A DNA stretch of 64,000 nt from Oscillospiraceae bacterium (lineage in GTDB: Bacteria > Bacillota > Clostridia > Oscillospirales > Ruminococcaceae): positions 434,001-498,000 of the forward strand of contig JAJQBX010000032.1 of NCBI GenBank assembly GCA_021203065.1, written 5' to 3'. Numbering within the stretch: position 1 is the stretch's first letter; every line of letters starts with the position of its first letter. Below the pieces are notes generated by a model that made no database searches, was not told the DNA's origin, and saw only the letters and a program-made list of their open reading frames with translations. Below are positions 23,335-32,388 of this stretch, piece after piece. Both the position numbers and the translations under genes were made by a program.

Positions 23335-24062
23335 TCTGAATCCTCCTTGAAGCCCCAACCGTCAACACCGGAACGCCTGAGTGCTCCGAAAATGCGGTCG
23401 GTAAAGCCTTTGTCCTCGTGCTCTCTTTCTCTTAAGAAATCTTTCATATCCTGCCGTTTGGTCACTCCATCGGCAGGACATTTTGATTTTACTATTTCAA
23501 GATTATTCCGCCGTGCGGCGTTTTTAATCTCCCTTTCGGGTGCAAATACAAGAGGTCTTATGACAGTAATGCCGCTTCTGTCGAGATAAGTCTTCGGTGA
23601 GAAGCAGCCGATTCTGCCCTCGATGAAAAGGTTCATCATAAAAGTCTCTACAACGTCGTTATAGTGATGACCGAGTGCCACTTTATTGCAGCCAAGCTCT
23701 TTAGCCTTGCTGTTGAGTGCTCCCCTGCGCATATTAGCGCAGAGCGAACAGGGGTTGGACTCTTTTCTTATGTCAAAAACAACGCTTCCGATGTCGGTTT
23801 TCTCGATGACATATGGTATGCTATGCTCCCGACAGAGATTTTTTACAGGGGAATAATCAGTGCATACTCCACCGAACTGAGGGTCTATAGTGAGTGCTGC
23901 TATATCATATTCAATTCCGATGAACTGGCGAAGACGAATAAGCCCCAAAAGAAGGACAAGGCTGTCCTTTCCGCCTGAGACACCGACAGCTATTTTATCA
24001 CCGTTCTCAATCAGGTCAAATTCTGTAATTGCTTTTCGCATATATCCTAAAATTTTCTGCAT
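23331..24062 (-). CDS. TtcA-like tRNA 2-thiolation PP-loop ATPase
   Basis: A 243-residue adenine-alpha-hydrolase. The pyrophosphate-loop motif GVSGGKDSLVLL is at residues 28-39 and a CSLCANMRRGA CxxC motif near residue 113, with GHHYNDVVETFMMNLF just after, as in TtcA, which thiolates cytidine 32 of tRNAs using an Fe-S cluster. A third cysteine is in VKSKCPADG. AAAGGA lies seven bases before the ATG. A TilS-type lysidine synthase is less likely given the CxxC. It precedes the ymdB-like gene in a two-gene unit. Confidence 0.87.
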   Translation of the reverse strand: MQKILGYMRKAITEFDLIENGDKIAVGVSGGKDSLVLLLGLIRLRQFIGIEYDIAALTIDPQFGGVCTDYSPVKNLCREHSIPYVIEKTDIGSVVFDIRKESNPCSLCANMRRGALNSKAKELGCNKVALGHHYNDVVETFMMNLFIEGRIGCFSPKTYLDRSGITVIRPLVFAPEREIKNAARRNNLEIVKSKCPADGVTKRQDMKDFLREREHEDKGFTDRIFGALRRSGVDGWGFKEDSE

Positions 24063-24136
24063 GGCGAAGTCCTTTCTTTCCCTGCATTATAGCATAATTT
24101 TTGCGTTTTGAAAAGTATTTATCCGAAAAAGTGAAA

Positions 24137-24162
24137 TAAGAGAGGACAAAGTCACTCTCTTA
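24137..24162 (-). terminator. intrinsic terminator ahead of the ttcA-like gene
   Basis: Perfect 8-bp stem with a 10-base loop followed on the minus strand by TTTCACTTTTTC, located 75 bp before the ttcA-like start codon. Confidence 0.6.
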
Positions 24163-24270
24163 CTCCACCATTTACTTGGAACATTATATTATGAAGACAA
24201 CTGTCAAGGTTAGTAATCGGGCGTTCAAAGAGGAATCATTCTCTTTTCATCCTCTTTCATCACCTTACAT
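24137..24270 (-). ncRNA. putative structured leader or small RNA upstream of the ttcA-like gene
   Basis: In the 421-bp gap between pckA and the ttcA-like gene, a minus-strand transcript of about 130 bases is predicted from the promoter at 24277-24304 to an intrinsic terminator at 24137-24162 (8-bp stem TAAGAGAG/CTCTCTTA, then a T-rich stretch). A second hairpin with an 8-bp stem lies at 24227-24257, inside a possible 11-codon ORF (24225-24260, MKEDEKRMIPL) whose ribosome site is badly spaced. It could be an attenuating leader for ttcA/ymdB or a free small RNA. I do not recognise a known riboswitch class. Confidence 0.45.
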
Positions 24271-24276
24271 TATTAT

Positions 24277-24304
24277 ATTATACCGAAATTTCTGAAAAAG
24301 TAAA
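24277..24304 (-). promoter_or_regulatory. promoter ahead of the structured leader
   Basis: Minus-strand TTTACT (24304-24299), 16-bp spacer, TATAAT (24282-24277). A TTGACA also occurs at 24311-24306 but is too far from the -10. Confidence 0.55.
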
Positions 24305-24436
24305 GTGTCAAAATCGCCGAATATTTGCGTTTTTAAGCACGTTTCATGTGTAATATTGCACGATTTCTGGGCTCTGATATTAATTTTTGAAACGCTTATG
24401 ACGATACTGACCTATAGTGGGAAAATGAAAATAAGA

Positions 24437-24467
24437 GTCCCTCCGCCAATTTTTGCGACGGAGGGAC
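24437..24467 (-). terminator. terminator after pckA
   Basis: Perfect 9-bp stem GTCCCTCCG/CGGAGGGAC starting 17 bp after the stop, followed on the minus strand by TCTTATTTTC. Confidence 0.85.
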
Positions 24468-24483
24468 GAAGATATGTCGAAAA

Positions 24484-26274
24484 TTACTTCGAGAGTCTTT
24501 CCTTGAGAGCTTCAAGCTCGTAAGCCATTTCCTTGGGGAGCTTGTCGCCGAAACGGGAGTAGAACTCCTCAATGCTCTTGGTGTCCTCGAGCCAGAGATC
24601 CTTATCAACGGTGAGAAGATCAGCGATGGTGTCAACAGTGATACCGTCAAGACCTTCAATATTGATGTCCTCAGGCTTGGGCTCGTAGCCGATAGGAGTT
24701 TCAACGGCATCAACTGTGCCTTCGCAACGGCTGATGATCCAGTCAAGAACTCTCATATTGTCACCGAAGCCGGGCCAGATGAAGTTGCCCTCATCGTCAG
24801 TTCTGAACCAGTTAACGTGGAAGATCTTGGGAGCCTTGTCGCCGAGAATCTTGCCCATCTCGAGCCAGTGTGCCCAGTAGTCGCCCATGTTGTATCCGCA
24901 GAACGGAAGCATAGCCATCGGGTCACGTCTTACAACGCCAACAGCACCTGCAGCTGCTGCAGTGGTCTCGGAAGCCATGATTGAGCCTACGAATGTGCCG
25001 TGCTGCCAGTTGAACGACTGATATACCAAAGGAGCAGTCTTTGCACGTCTTCCGCCGAAGATCATTGCGCTTATCGGAACGCCCTGAGGATTGTTGAACT
25101 CGGGAGAAATGCAGGGGCAGTTCTCAGCCGGAGCTGTGAATCTTGAGTTCGGATGAGCGAGCTTGTTGCCGGCAGCGGTGTATTCAACGCCGTTGACCTT
25201 CTCGCCCTTCCACTCGGTTGCATTGACCGGAGGTTCTTTGGTGAGCTTCTCCCACCATACGGTGTTGTCGTCGTTATTGATTGCAACGTTGGTGAAGATG
25301 GTATTCTTCTTGGTGGAAGCAAGAGCGTTGTAGTTGGACTTTTCGTTTGTACCGGGAGCTACGCCGAAGAAACCGTTCTCAGGGTTGATGGCGTAAAGTC
25401 TGCCGTCCTCGCCGGGCTTGAGCCAAGCGATGTCGTCGCCGACAGTCCAGACCTTATAGCCTTTCTTCTTGTATCCCTCCGGAGGGATGAGCATTGCAAG
25501 GTTGGTCTTGCCGCAGGCAGACGGGAAAGCAGCGGTTACATACTTGACCTCACCGTTAGGCTTCTCGATGCCAAGGATGAGCATATGCTCAGCCATCCAG
25601 CCCTCATTCTTGCCCTGATAGGAAGCGATTCTGAGAGCGAAGCACTTCTTGCCAAGAAGAACGTTTCCACCGTATGCGGAGTTGATAGACCAGATTGTAT
25701 TATCTTCAGGGAACTGAACTATGTATCTCTTTTCAGGGTCAACATCAGCCTTGGAGTGAAGACCTCTTACGAAGTCGTCTGACGTGTCGCCGAGGTTCTC
25801 GAAAGCCTGAACACCCATTCTTGTCATGATGTGCATGTTGAGTACGACATAGATAGAATCGGTAACCTCAACGCCAACCTTTGCTATAGGAGAACCGATA
25901 GGTCCCATGGAATAAGGAATTACGTACATCGTTCTGCCCTTCATTACTCCGTCATAGAGAGGAGTGAGCATTGCGTACATTTCCTTAGGATCCATCCAGT
26001 TATTTGTAGGTCCTGCGTCCTCTTTCTTGGAGGTGCAGATGAATGTCCTGTCTTCAACTCTTGCAACGTCATTAGGCTTGGTTCTGTGATAGAGGCATCC
26101 GGGGAGCTTCTCAGGATTGAGGGCGATCATCTCGCCGGTCTCGCAAGCCTCACGGCGGAGCTCGTCAAGCTGTTCCTCGCTGCCGTCAAGCCACATAACC
26201 TTGTCGGGCTTGGTCAGAGCTATCATCTCATCAACCCATTTGTTGACATTTGGGTTCTTAGTAAGTGTAGCCAT
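24484..26274 (-). CDS. pckA: phosphoenolpyruvate carboxykinase (GTP)
   Basis: A 596-residue GTP-dependent PEPCK from the ATG at 26274 (AAAGGAG eight bases upstream). It interconverts oxaloacetate plus GTP with PEP plus CO2. The GTP-class signature FPSACGKTNLAML carries the reactive Cys near residue 280; the P-loop is in the same segment; KKCFALRIASYQGKNEGWMA and FIWPGFGDNMRVLDWI are further family landmarks. Together with ppdK nearby it links C4 acids, PEP and pyruvate, which in rumen and gut anaerobes usually runs toward oxaloacetate and succinate. GTP-type enzymes are less common in Firmicutes than the ATP type. Confidence 0.96.
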   Translation of the reverse strand: MATLTKNPNVNKWVDEMIALTKPDKVMWLDGSEEQLDELRREACETGEMIALNPEKLPGCLYHRTKPNDVARVEDRTFICTSKKEDAGPTNNWMDPKEMYAMLTPLYDGVMKGRTMYVIPYSMGPIGSPIAKVGVEVTDSIYVVLNMHIMTRMGVQAFENLGDTSDDFVRGLHSKADVDPEKRYIVQFPEDNTIWSINSAYGGNVLLGKKCFALRIASYQGKNEGWMAEHMLILGIEKPNGEVKYVTAAFPSACGKTNLAMLIPPEGYKKKGYKVWTVGDDIAWLKPGEDGRLYAINPENGFFGVAPGTNEKSNYNALASTKKNTIFTNVAINNDDNTVWWEKLTKEPPVNATEWKGEKVNGVEYTAAGNKLAHPNSRFTAPAENCPCISPEFNNPQGVPISAMIFGGRRAKTAPLVYQSFNWQHGTFVGSIMASETTAAAAGAVGVVRRDPMAMLPFCGYNMGDYWAHWLEMGKILGDKAPKIFHVNWFRTDDEGNFIWPGFGDNMRVLDWIISRCEGTVDAVETPIGYEPKPEDINIEGLDGITVDTIADLLTVDKDLWLEDTKSIEEFYSRFGDKLPKEMAYELEALKERLSK

Positions 26275-26383
26275 AGTAGTTATCTCCTTTGTTATCATTT
26301 ACACTTACGGCATATGCCGGTTGTGCATTATTTGCGGGTACGGAGCCCAGATTTCAAGAAAATCCGAACTCTCCTCATCTACA

Positions 26384-26412
26384 ATCATACACCCTTTCTG
26401 TCAAGAAATCAA
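26384..26412 (-). promoter_or_regulatory. promoter of pckA
   Basis: Minus-strand TTGATT (26412-26407), 17-bp spacer, TATGAT (26389-26384); the 5' untranslated region of about 100 bases holds a small palindrome (CCGGCATATGCCG). Confidence 0.6.
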
Positions 26413-26494
26413 GTGCAAATTATAACTTTCACCGATTTTTCAGGAATTAAATTCCTTAAGTATTTCATTGATACACTCAGGCGTCAAAGTGTTT

Positions 26495-27190
26495 TTATGT
26501 GAAGAACACTTTCGACAAAGCAAGCCTCAGCGGCTTACAGATTCCGATAATTATCAGCATCATTCCTAAGACAAAAAACGCCGCAAGAGGAAATCCAGAC
26601 CATCCCACAAAGCTTACGCTTTCGAATGCGATTGAGATGAACATCTCGATAAGCGCAATATATCCTCCGGTTGCTATCAGTGCGCCGCCGATTATGAAGA
26701 GATGCCCACGCTTGACATAGCGAAGAAGTGTCACCACTGTTGTCACGATTATTCCTGCGATTCCTGCTATCGGAAACGCAAGGCTAAGAAACCATCCGCC
26801 CTGAACAGTCAGGTCAATATAGAGAAGATACAGAATTATCGAAGCGAACGCTATCGGAGTGAATATGACCGGATTCGGGTGTCGGAACCATTCAGGAAGC
26901 GCAAACGAGATATAGGTTATAACAAGTCCGCCTACAACATAGCCAGACCACGTTATCCCCGACGAGATATTGAAATCGATCATCATGACCATGAGTGATA
27001 CCAGAATGAAGCAGACCGTCACTATGAACATGACAGCTACCCGGACGCTCTTTCTTGTGACACGCTTGAATTCGGGATATGGTCGCTCTGCTTCTCCCTG
27101 CTTGACATCAGGATGATATACGGGAGTAAGGCAAAGTGGGCAGACATGCTCGCTGTCCTTTAGCTCAACTCCGCATTTGACACAATACAT
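26495..27190 (-). CDS. DUF6320-like membrane protein with N-terminal zinc ribbon
   Basis: A 231-residue protein beginning MYCVKCGVELKDSEHVCPLC, a two-CxxC zinc ribbon, followed from about residue 48 by six or seven transmembrane helices (e.g. VAVMFIVTVCFILVSLMVMM, WFLSLAFPIAGIAGIIVTTV). The combination matches what I recall of DUF6320 proteins, which in Clostridia sit beside alcohol-acetyltransferase/esterase genes exactly as here, 17 bp after the fused hydrolase-acyltransferase. Possibly an accessory or regulatory membrane partner; function unknown. Confidence 0.75.
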   Translation of the reverse strand: MYCVKCGVELKDSEHVCPLCLTPVYHPDVKQGEAERPYPEFKRVTRKSVRVAVMFIVTVCFILVSLMVMMIDFNISSGITWSGYVVGGLVITYISFALPEWFRHPNPVIFTPIAFASIILYLLYIDLTVQGGWFLSLAFPIAGIAGIIVTTVVTLLRYVKRGHLFIIGGALIATGGYIALIEMFISIAFESVSFVGWSGFPLAAFFVLGMMLIIIGICKPLRLALSKVFFT

Positions 27191-27207
27191 AATTCCACCT
27201 CCAAAGG

Positions 27208-29370
27208 TTATAAGGCGTCACGCCGATTGCTCTCAACTGTTACCTTGAATCCCAATTTTACAAGATTTGTGAAAAAGGCTCTTTCAAGCTCAGGCGCAAC
27301 GGAACTTCTGACAAAAACGATTCTCATTTCATTGCCATATGTGCAGACGCCGCAGTTATACGGCGACGAGGAGCGCACTCCGGGGACTATGTCAAAGCTT
27401 TTTACATGCTCTTTCATCTCATCAGGAAGTTCTATCAACCCTAAGTTGGAGATTGAAAGGCATGACTGTCCTTCACCCAGCTGATAGAAAGCGATTCTCA
27501 TTCCAATGTTCTTTATGAATAGAGGGACTATTTTGATGCCCTTTACAAGCTCTGCGTTGACGTTTGGCGTAAATGCAGCCTGCATGTTCTTCTTGGTGAG
27601 CTGCAATGCGAGCTGGTGACTTATTATCTCTATAACCTCGTCGAGCTCATATTCGCCCATTCTGGGATCGACACCAACGTTAAGAAACAGTGAGAAATTG
27701 CGCATGGTTTTGCTCGGAAAGAGCTTTCTTAGATTCACTGGAATCTGAACCCGGACAATCTTCTGTTTGCTGCGCTTTTTCTGATGGTTTTTCTGCACAT
27801 CTATAAGAGACATCACCATCACTGCCGCTAAAAATGCAGTTATTGTCACTCCCCTGCTCTTTGCGGCTTTGTGAATTTCGGATGCATCTACAGTTCCGGT
27901 TGTGATATTTATGAAGCCGTCCGGCTCCATAGTTCCTCTTAAACGATAGGATTTACTGAAATCACGCTCCGCACTTACATTGCCTCTGTTTTTCAGGAAG
28001 CTGTCTTCAAGCTCTTCCGGCTCAGGATAAGACTGCCGGCTGAGGACGCCCTTTTCGTCCGGGATTCTTACATCGTACTTCTGGGTGAAGTATTCGGCGA
28101 GAAGCGTCTTGAAGAAGACTATTCCGCCTGTGCCGTCGGTTACGGCGTGGAAGAATTCTGCAGCTATACGATTATTGTAATAAAGAACTCTGATTGCGCA
28201 CTTTCTGATGTCGTCGAACGGGCGGCTCATGAAAGGCTGATAGCCATCCTGAATTACCTTTGGCGGTGTCTTGAGCTCCTCAAGATAGTACCAGAAGAAG
28301 CCGGTTTTGAGGCGTGCAGCTATCGTCGGGAATCTGCCGACTGTGACGTTCAGTGCAGATTGCAGAACGGAAGGGTCAACCCTTTCATCAAGCTCCGCTG
28401 AAACCCGGAACATGTTGTACCAGCCCTTGCGTCGGGATGCAGGAAAAATTTTTGCGGCGTTGTCGAGGCGCACCCATCTCGCAGTAGTAACAGGGATAAG
28501 CTCGCCTATGAAATCTCTGATGGTATCATAGTCGGACTTATATTCTTTCATATCATAAAGAACATAGGCATGCCACATTTTGTCTGTAACTATTAATTTT
28601 GAACGGTTACCGCTCTCCAGAAGCTTTTTATGAAGCCTTGTCGAGTCGTCAAGAAGAATTTCATCTCCTCCGACGAAAATCAGCGACGGAGGAAGCTTAG
28701 TGCGCTCTTCAAAGAATAGTGGCGAAGCATAGGGATTCGTCCGGTCATCGGTGTAGCTGTCTGCATAGAAATTGAGCTGTTCTATAGTAAGAGTCGGGTC
28801 AACTTCTTTATTTGTCTCGATAGATTCGCCCGATGCGGTCAGGTCGGTCCAAGGGGAAATTGCGATTATTCCCGCAGGCTGGGAAAGACCGAGTTCACTC
28901 AGCTTGAGGCAGAGACTATAGCAAAGTCCACCACCTGCTGACTCACCTGCTAAGATGATTCTGTCTGACGGGAAGCCGCTGTCGATGAGATATTTATATG
29001 AAGCGAGTGCATCATCAAGGGATGCAGGGAATCTGTTCTCGGGTGCAAGTCTGTAGGCTGGGCAAAAGACCTTGAGCCCGTATTCGGACGCAAGCTTTGA
29101 GCCGAAGCCTCTTGCATACTCAAGACCGCCGCAGGTGTAGCCACCGCCGTGGAGATACAAGATTACACCAGCTGAACTGCACTCATCGGGGATTACCCAT
29201 TCCGCCGAAAAGTCGGGGAAATCCTGACGGACAGTTCTTACTGAGCCACGCTCGGTGAGTGCTAAAAGCCCACCTATCAGATCCTGCCCTTTTCTTGCTT
29301 GCTCAAGCGTATTACCAACTAGCTTTGGTTTTAAGATACTCAGCTGTGAGCGAAAGAATTTCTCTGTCAA
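27208..29370 (-). CDS. fused alpha/beta hydrolase and condensation-like acyltransferase
   Basis: A 720-residue two-domain protein starting at TTG 29370, which has GGAGG seven bases upstream. Residues 1-300 form a hormone-sensitive-lipase-type hydrolase: LYLHGGGYTCGG (oxyanion HGG), AGESAGGGLCY (nucleophile), SLIFVGGDEILLDDS (Asp) and MWHAYVLY (His). Residues ~310-720 look like a condensation/alcohol-acetyltransferase (PapA-type) domain with the catalytic HxxxDG motif FFHAVTDGTGGIVFF near residue 410 and a second FSLFLNVGVDPRMGEYELDEV region. Such a pair could make and cleave esters of an alcohol or lipid. In related organisms the two domains are, as far as I recall, also found as separate genes beside DUF6320. 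Confidence 0.85.
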   Translation of the reverse strand: MTEKFFRSQLSILKPKLVGNTLEQARKGQDLIGGLLALTERGSVRTVRQDFPDFSAEWVIPDECSSAGVILYLHGGGYTCGGLEYARGFGSKLASEYGLKVFCPAYRLAPENRFPASLDDALASYKYLIDSGFPSDRIILAGESAGGGLCYSLCLKLSELGLSQPAGIIAISPWTDLTASGESIETNKEVDPTLTIEQLNFYADSYTDDRTNPYASPLFFEERTKLPPSLIFVGGDEILLDDSTRLHKKLLESGNRSKLIVTDKMWHAYVLYDMKEYKSDYDTIRDFIGELIPVTTARWVRLDNAAKIFPASRRKGWYNMFRVSAELDERVDPSVLQSALNVTVGRFPTIAARLKTGFFWYYLEELKTPPKVIQDGYQPFMSRPFDDIRKCAIRVLYYNNRIAAEFFHAVTDGTGGIVFFKTLLAEYFTQKYDVRIPDEKGVLSRQSYPEPEELEDSFLKNRGNVSAERDFSKSYRLRGTMEPDGFINITTGTVDASEIHKAAKSRGVTITAFLAAVMVMSLIDVQKNHQKKRSKQKIVRVQIPVNLRKLFPSKTMRNFSLFLNVGVDPRMGEYELDEVIEIISHQLALQLTKKNMQAAFTPNVNAELVKGIKIVPLFIKNIGMRIAFYQLGEGQSCLSISNLGLIELPDEMKEHVKSFDIVPGVRSSSPYNCGVCTYGNEMRIVFVRSSVAPELERAFFTNLVKLGFKVTVESNRRDAL

Positions 29371-29445
29371 TTTGCCACCTCCGTTTCTGCTATATTTCAC
29401 TTTTCTATTGTATCATATTCCGGGCAGATTATCAAGAGCATAAAA

Positions 29446-29474
29446 ATCGCCGCTCCGGTTATTGGAACGGCGAT
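29446..29474 (-). terminator. terminator after ppdK
   Basis: Stem ATCGCCG/CGGCGAT with minus-strand TTTTT directly after, 21 bp downstream of the stop. Confidence 0.85.
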
Positions 29475-29494
29475 ATTATTATACTCGTGAAGAA

Positions 29495-32128
29495 TTACTT
29501 CTTGTCCTTGATTGCAGCCTGAGCAGCAGCAAGGCGGGCAATCGGAACTCTGAACGGTGAGCAGGAAACATAGTCAAGACCGATGTTGTGGCAGAACTCG
29601 ATAGAAGAAGGATCGCCGCCGTGCTCGCCGCAGATACCGCAGTGAAGCTCGGGTCTTGTCTTCTTGCCGAGGGTTACAGCCATGTCCATAAGCTTGCCAA
29701 CACCGGTGGTGTCGAGACGAGCGAACGGATCGGACTCGTAGATCTTGTGCTCATAGTATGCAGGGAGGAACTTGCCAGCATCGTCACGGCTGAAGCCGAA
29801 GGTCATCTGGGTGAGGTCGTTCGTGCCGAAGCAGAAGAACTCAGCCTCAGTTGCGATCTCATCAGCAGTAAGAGCAGCTCTCGGGATTTCGATCATGGTG
29901 CCGACCTCATACTTAAGGTCAACTCCTGCTTCCTTGATAACCTCGTCAGCAGTCTTTACAACTACATCCTTGACGAACTTGAGCTCCTTGACCTCGCCTA
30001 CGAGAGGAATCATGATTTCAGGAACGATGTTCCAGTCGGGGTGCTTCTTTGCAACATTGATAGCAGCCTTGATAACAGCATTGGTCTGCATAACTGCGAT
30101 CTCGGGATATGTTACAGTAAGACGGCATCCACGGTGACCCATCATCGGGTTGAACTCATGGAGGTCATTGATAACCTGCTTGATGTAAGCAACAGTCTTG
30201 CCCTGAGACTCAGCCAGAGCTTCGATGTCAGCTTCATCAGTGGGAACGAATTCATGAAGCGGAGGATCGAGGAATCTGATGGTTACAGGATAGCCGCCGA
30301 GAGCTTCGAAGAGACCCTCAAAGTCAGCCTGCTGCATAGGCTCGATCTTGGCGAGAGCCTTTTCTCTCTCCTCAACGGTTTCGGAGCAAATCATCTCTCT
30401 GAATGCGCCGATTCTGTCAGGATCGAAGAACATGTGCTCAGTACGGCAGAGACCGATGCCCTGTGCACCGAAAGCAGCTGCCTGCTTAGCATCCTTAGGA
30501 GTATCAGCATTGGTTCTTACGCCAAGCTTCTTGTACTTGTCAGCCATAGCCATGATTCTTCCGAAGTAGCCGGAATTAGGATCAGCAGGAACAGTCGGGA
30601 TAATCTCATCATAGATGTTACCGGTGGAACCATCAAGGGAAATGGGATCGCCCTCGTGATAAACCTTGCCAGCGAGAGTGAACTGCTTGTTCTCCTCATC
30701 CATCTTGATGTCGCCACAGCCGGAAACACAGCAGGTTCCCATTCCTCTTGCAACAACAGCTGCATGAGAGGTCTGACCGCCTCTTACAGTGAGGATACCC
30801 TGAGCATACTTCATGCCCTCGATGTCCTCAGGAGAGGTCTCAAGTCTTACTAAAACAACCTTCTCCTTGTTCTTGCCGTGCTCTACAGCGTCTTCAGCGG
30901 TGAATACGATAGTACCAGCAGCAGCTCCGGGAGATGCGGCAATACCCTTGCCAACAGCCTGAGCCTTCTTGAGGGCGGCAGGATCGAATGTCGGGTGGAG
31001 GAGCATATCGAGGCTCTTTGCATCGATCTGCATAAGAGCTTCCTCTTCCGTAATCATGCCCTCGTCGATGAGGTCGCAGGCAATCTTGATAGCAGCCTGA
31101 GCTGTTCTCTTGCCGTTTCTTGTCTGGAGCATATAGAGCTTGCCGTGCTCAACGGTGAACTCCATATCCTGCATGTCTCTGTAGTGGTTCTCAAGAGTCT
31201 TGCAGACGTCGGTGAACTGCTTGAATGCTTCAGGGAACTTCTGCTCCATCTCGGAGATGTGCATAGGAGTTCTTACACCTGCAACAACGTCCTCGCCCTG
31301 TGCGTTGGTGAGGAATTCGCCATAAAGACCCTTGTTACCTGTGGACGGGTCACGGGTGAACGCAACACCAGTACCACAATCGTCGCCCATGTTGCCGAAT
31401 GCCATCATCTGTACGTTAACGGCAGTACCCCAAGAATAAGGGATGTCGTGGTCCATACGATAAACGTTGGCTCTGGGGTTGTCCCAAGAACGGAATACCG
31501 CTCTGATTGCTTCGTAAAGCTGCTCCTTGGGATCGTCGGGGAAGTCCTTGCCAAGCTGAGCCTTGTATTCAGCCTTGAACTGGTTGGCGAGGTTGTGAAG
31601 ATCGTCAGCATCGAGCTCAACGTCGTAAACAACGCCCTTCTCCTGCTTCATCTTGTCGATAAGCTTTTCAAAATGCTTCTTTCCGACTTCCATAACGACG
31701 TCGGAGAACATCTGGATGAATCTTCTGTAGCAGTCCCAAGCCCAACGAGGGTTATTAGACTTCTCGGCAATGACGTTGACAACGTCTTCATTAAGACCGA
31801 GATTGAGAATCGTATCCATCATACCGGGCATAGAAGCTCTTGCACCGGAACGGACGGAAACGAGAAGAGGATTTTCCTTGTCGCCGAACTTCTTACCGGT
31901 GATCTGCTCCATCTTCTCAACGTACTCCATGATTTCAGCCATGATCTCATCATTGATTACACGACCATCCTCATAGTACTGGGTGCAGGCTTCAGTGGAA
32001 ATTGTGAAGCCCTGAGGAACAGGAAGACCGATGTTGGTCATCTCAGCGAGATTTGCACCCTTTCCGCCGAGAAGCTCACGCATGTTGGCGTTGCCCTCAG
32101 TGAAAAGGTAACAATACTTTTTACTCAT
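29495..32128 (-). CDS. ppdK: pyruvate, phosphate dikinase
   Basis: An 877-residue enzyme interconverting pyruvate, ATP and phosphate with PEP, AMP and pyrophosphate, common in anaerobes that use pyrophosphate energetics. The N-terminal nucleotide domain begins KYCYLFTEGNANMRELLGGK; the swivelling phosphohistidine domain has GGQTSHAAVVARGMG near residue 455 with the catalytic His; the PEP domain has GIGLCRTEHMFF near residue 560 and LHCGICGEHGGDP with the catalytic Cys near residue 835. The TTGGAGGTAAAAAAGT leader gives a strong ribosome site. A -10 TATAAT (32198-32193) with a weak -35 lies upstream. Works with pckA. Confidence 0.97.
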   Translation of the reverse strand: MSKKYCYLFTEGNANMRELLGGKGANLAEMTNIGLPVPQGFTISTEACTQYYEDGRVINDEIMAEIMEYVEKMEQITGKKFGDKENPLLVSVRSGARASMPGMMDTILNLGLNEDVVNVIAEKSNNPRWAWDCYRRFIQMFSDVVMEVGKKHFEKLIDKMKQEKGVVYDVELDADDLHNLANQFKAEYKAQLGKDFPDDPKEQLYEAIRAVFRSWDNPRANVYRMDHDIPYSWGTAVNVQMMAFGNMGDDCGTGVAFTRDPSTGNKGLYGEFLTNAQGEDVVAGVRTPMHISEMEQKFPEAFKQFTDVCKTLENHYRDMQDMEFTVEHGKLYMLQTRNGKRTAQAAIKIACDLIDEGMITEEEALMQIDAKSLDMLLHPTFDPAALKKAQAVGKGIAASPGAAAGTIVFTAEDAVEHGKNKEKVVLVRLETSPEDIEGMKYAQGILTVRGGQTSHAAVVARGMGTCCVSGCGDIKMDEENKQFTLAGKVYHEGDPISLDGSTGNIYDEIIPTVPADPNSGYFGRIMAMADKYKKLGVRTNADTPKDAKQAAAFGAQGIGLCRTEHMFFDPDRIGAFREMICSETVEEREKALAKIEPMQQADFEGLFEALGGYPVTIRFLDPPLHEFVPTDEADIEALAESQGKTVAYIKQVINDLHEFNPMMGHRGCRLTVTYPEIAVMQTNAVIKAAINVAKKHPDWNIVPEIMIPLVGEVKELKFVKDVVVKTADEVIKEAGVDLKYEVGTMIEIPRAALTADEIATEAEFFCFGTNDLTQMTFGFSRDDAGKFLPAYYEHKIYESDPFARLDTTGVGKLMDMAVTLGKKTRPELHCGICGEHGGDPSSIEFCHNIGLDYVSCSPFRVPIARLAAAQAAIKDKK

Positions 32129-32301
32129 ACTTTTTTACCTCCAAGTTATTTGACCGATTTCATTCGATTTTGCCCATAAAACGGTTACAATAATTATATC
32201 AGATACTTCTCATTTTTTCCATACCCTTTGAAGAAAAAATATGACAAATTACAGACACAAAAATTGTGCATTTTTATACAAATTGCAACGTAGAATTGCT
32301 C

Positions 32302-32330
32302 TTGAAAGAATTTTTCGTTTGCGTTATAAT
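32302..32330 (+). promoter_or_regulatory. promoter of glmU-pth-mfd
   Basis: TTGAAA (32302-32307), 17-bp spacer, TATAAT (32325-32330), about 59 bp before the glmU ATG. Confidence 0.8.
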
Positions 32331-32388
32331 AAAATGGGTTAGAATGAGTGATAAGTTTGAAGCTCAGATATGAATTTTGGAGGCAGTA

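Noticed and set aside
24225..24260. 11-codon ORF MKEDEKRMIPL in the ttcA leader as a firm gene
   Set aside because: The potential ribosome site is only two bases from the ATG and the frame coincides with a hairpin; it is mentioned only as a possibility.
30878..32179. 433-codon plus-strand open frame opposite ppdK, with a second one at 29588-30853
   Set aside because: Both mirror the ppdK coding frame; the translations are low-quality Leu/Ser/His-rich sequences with no domain and no promoter. ppdK is clearly the real gene.
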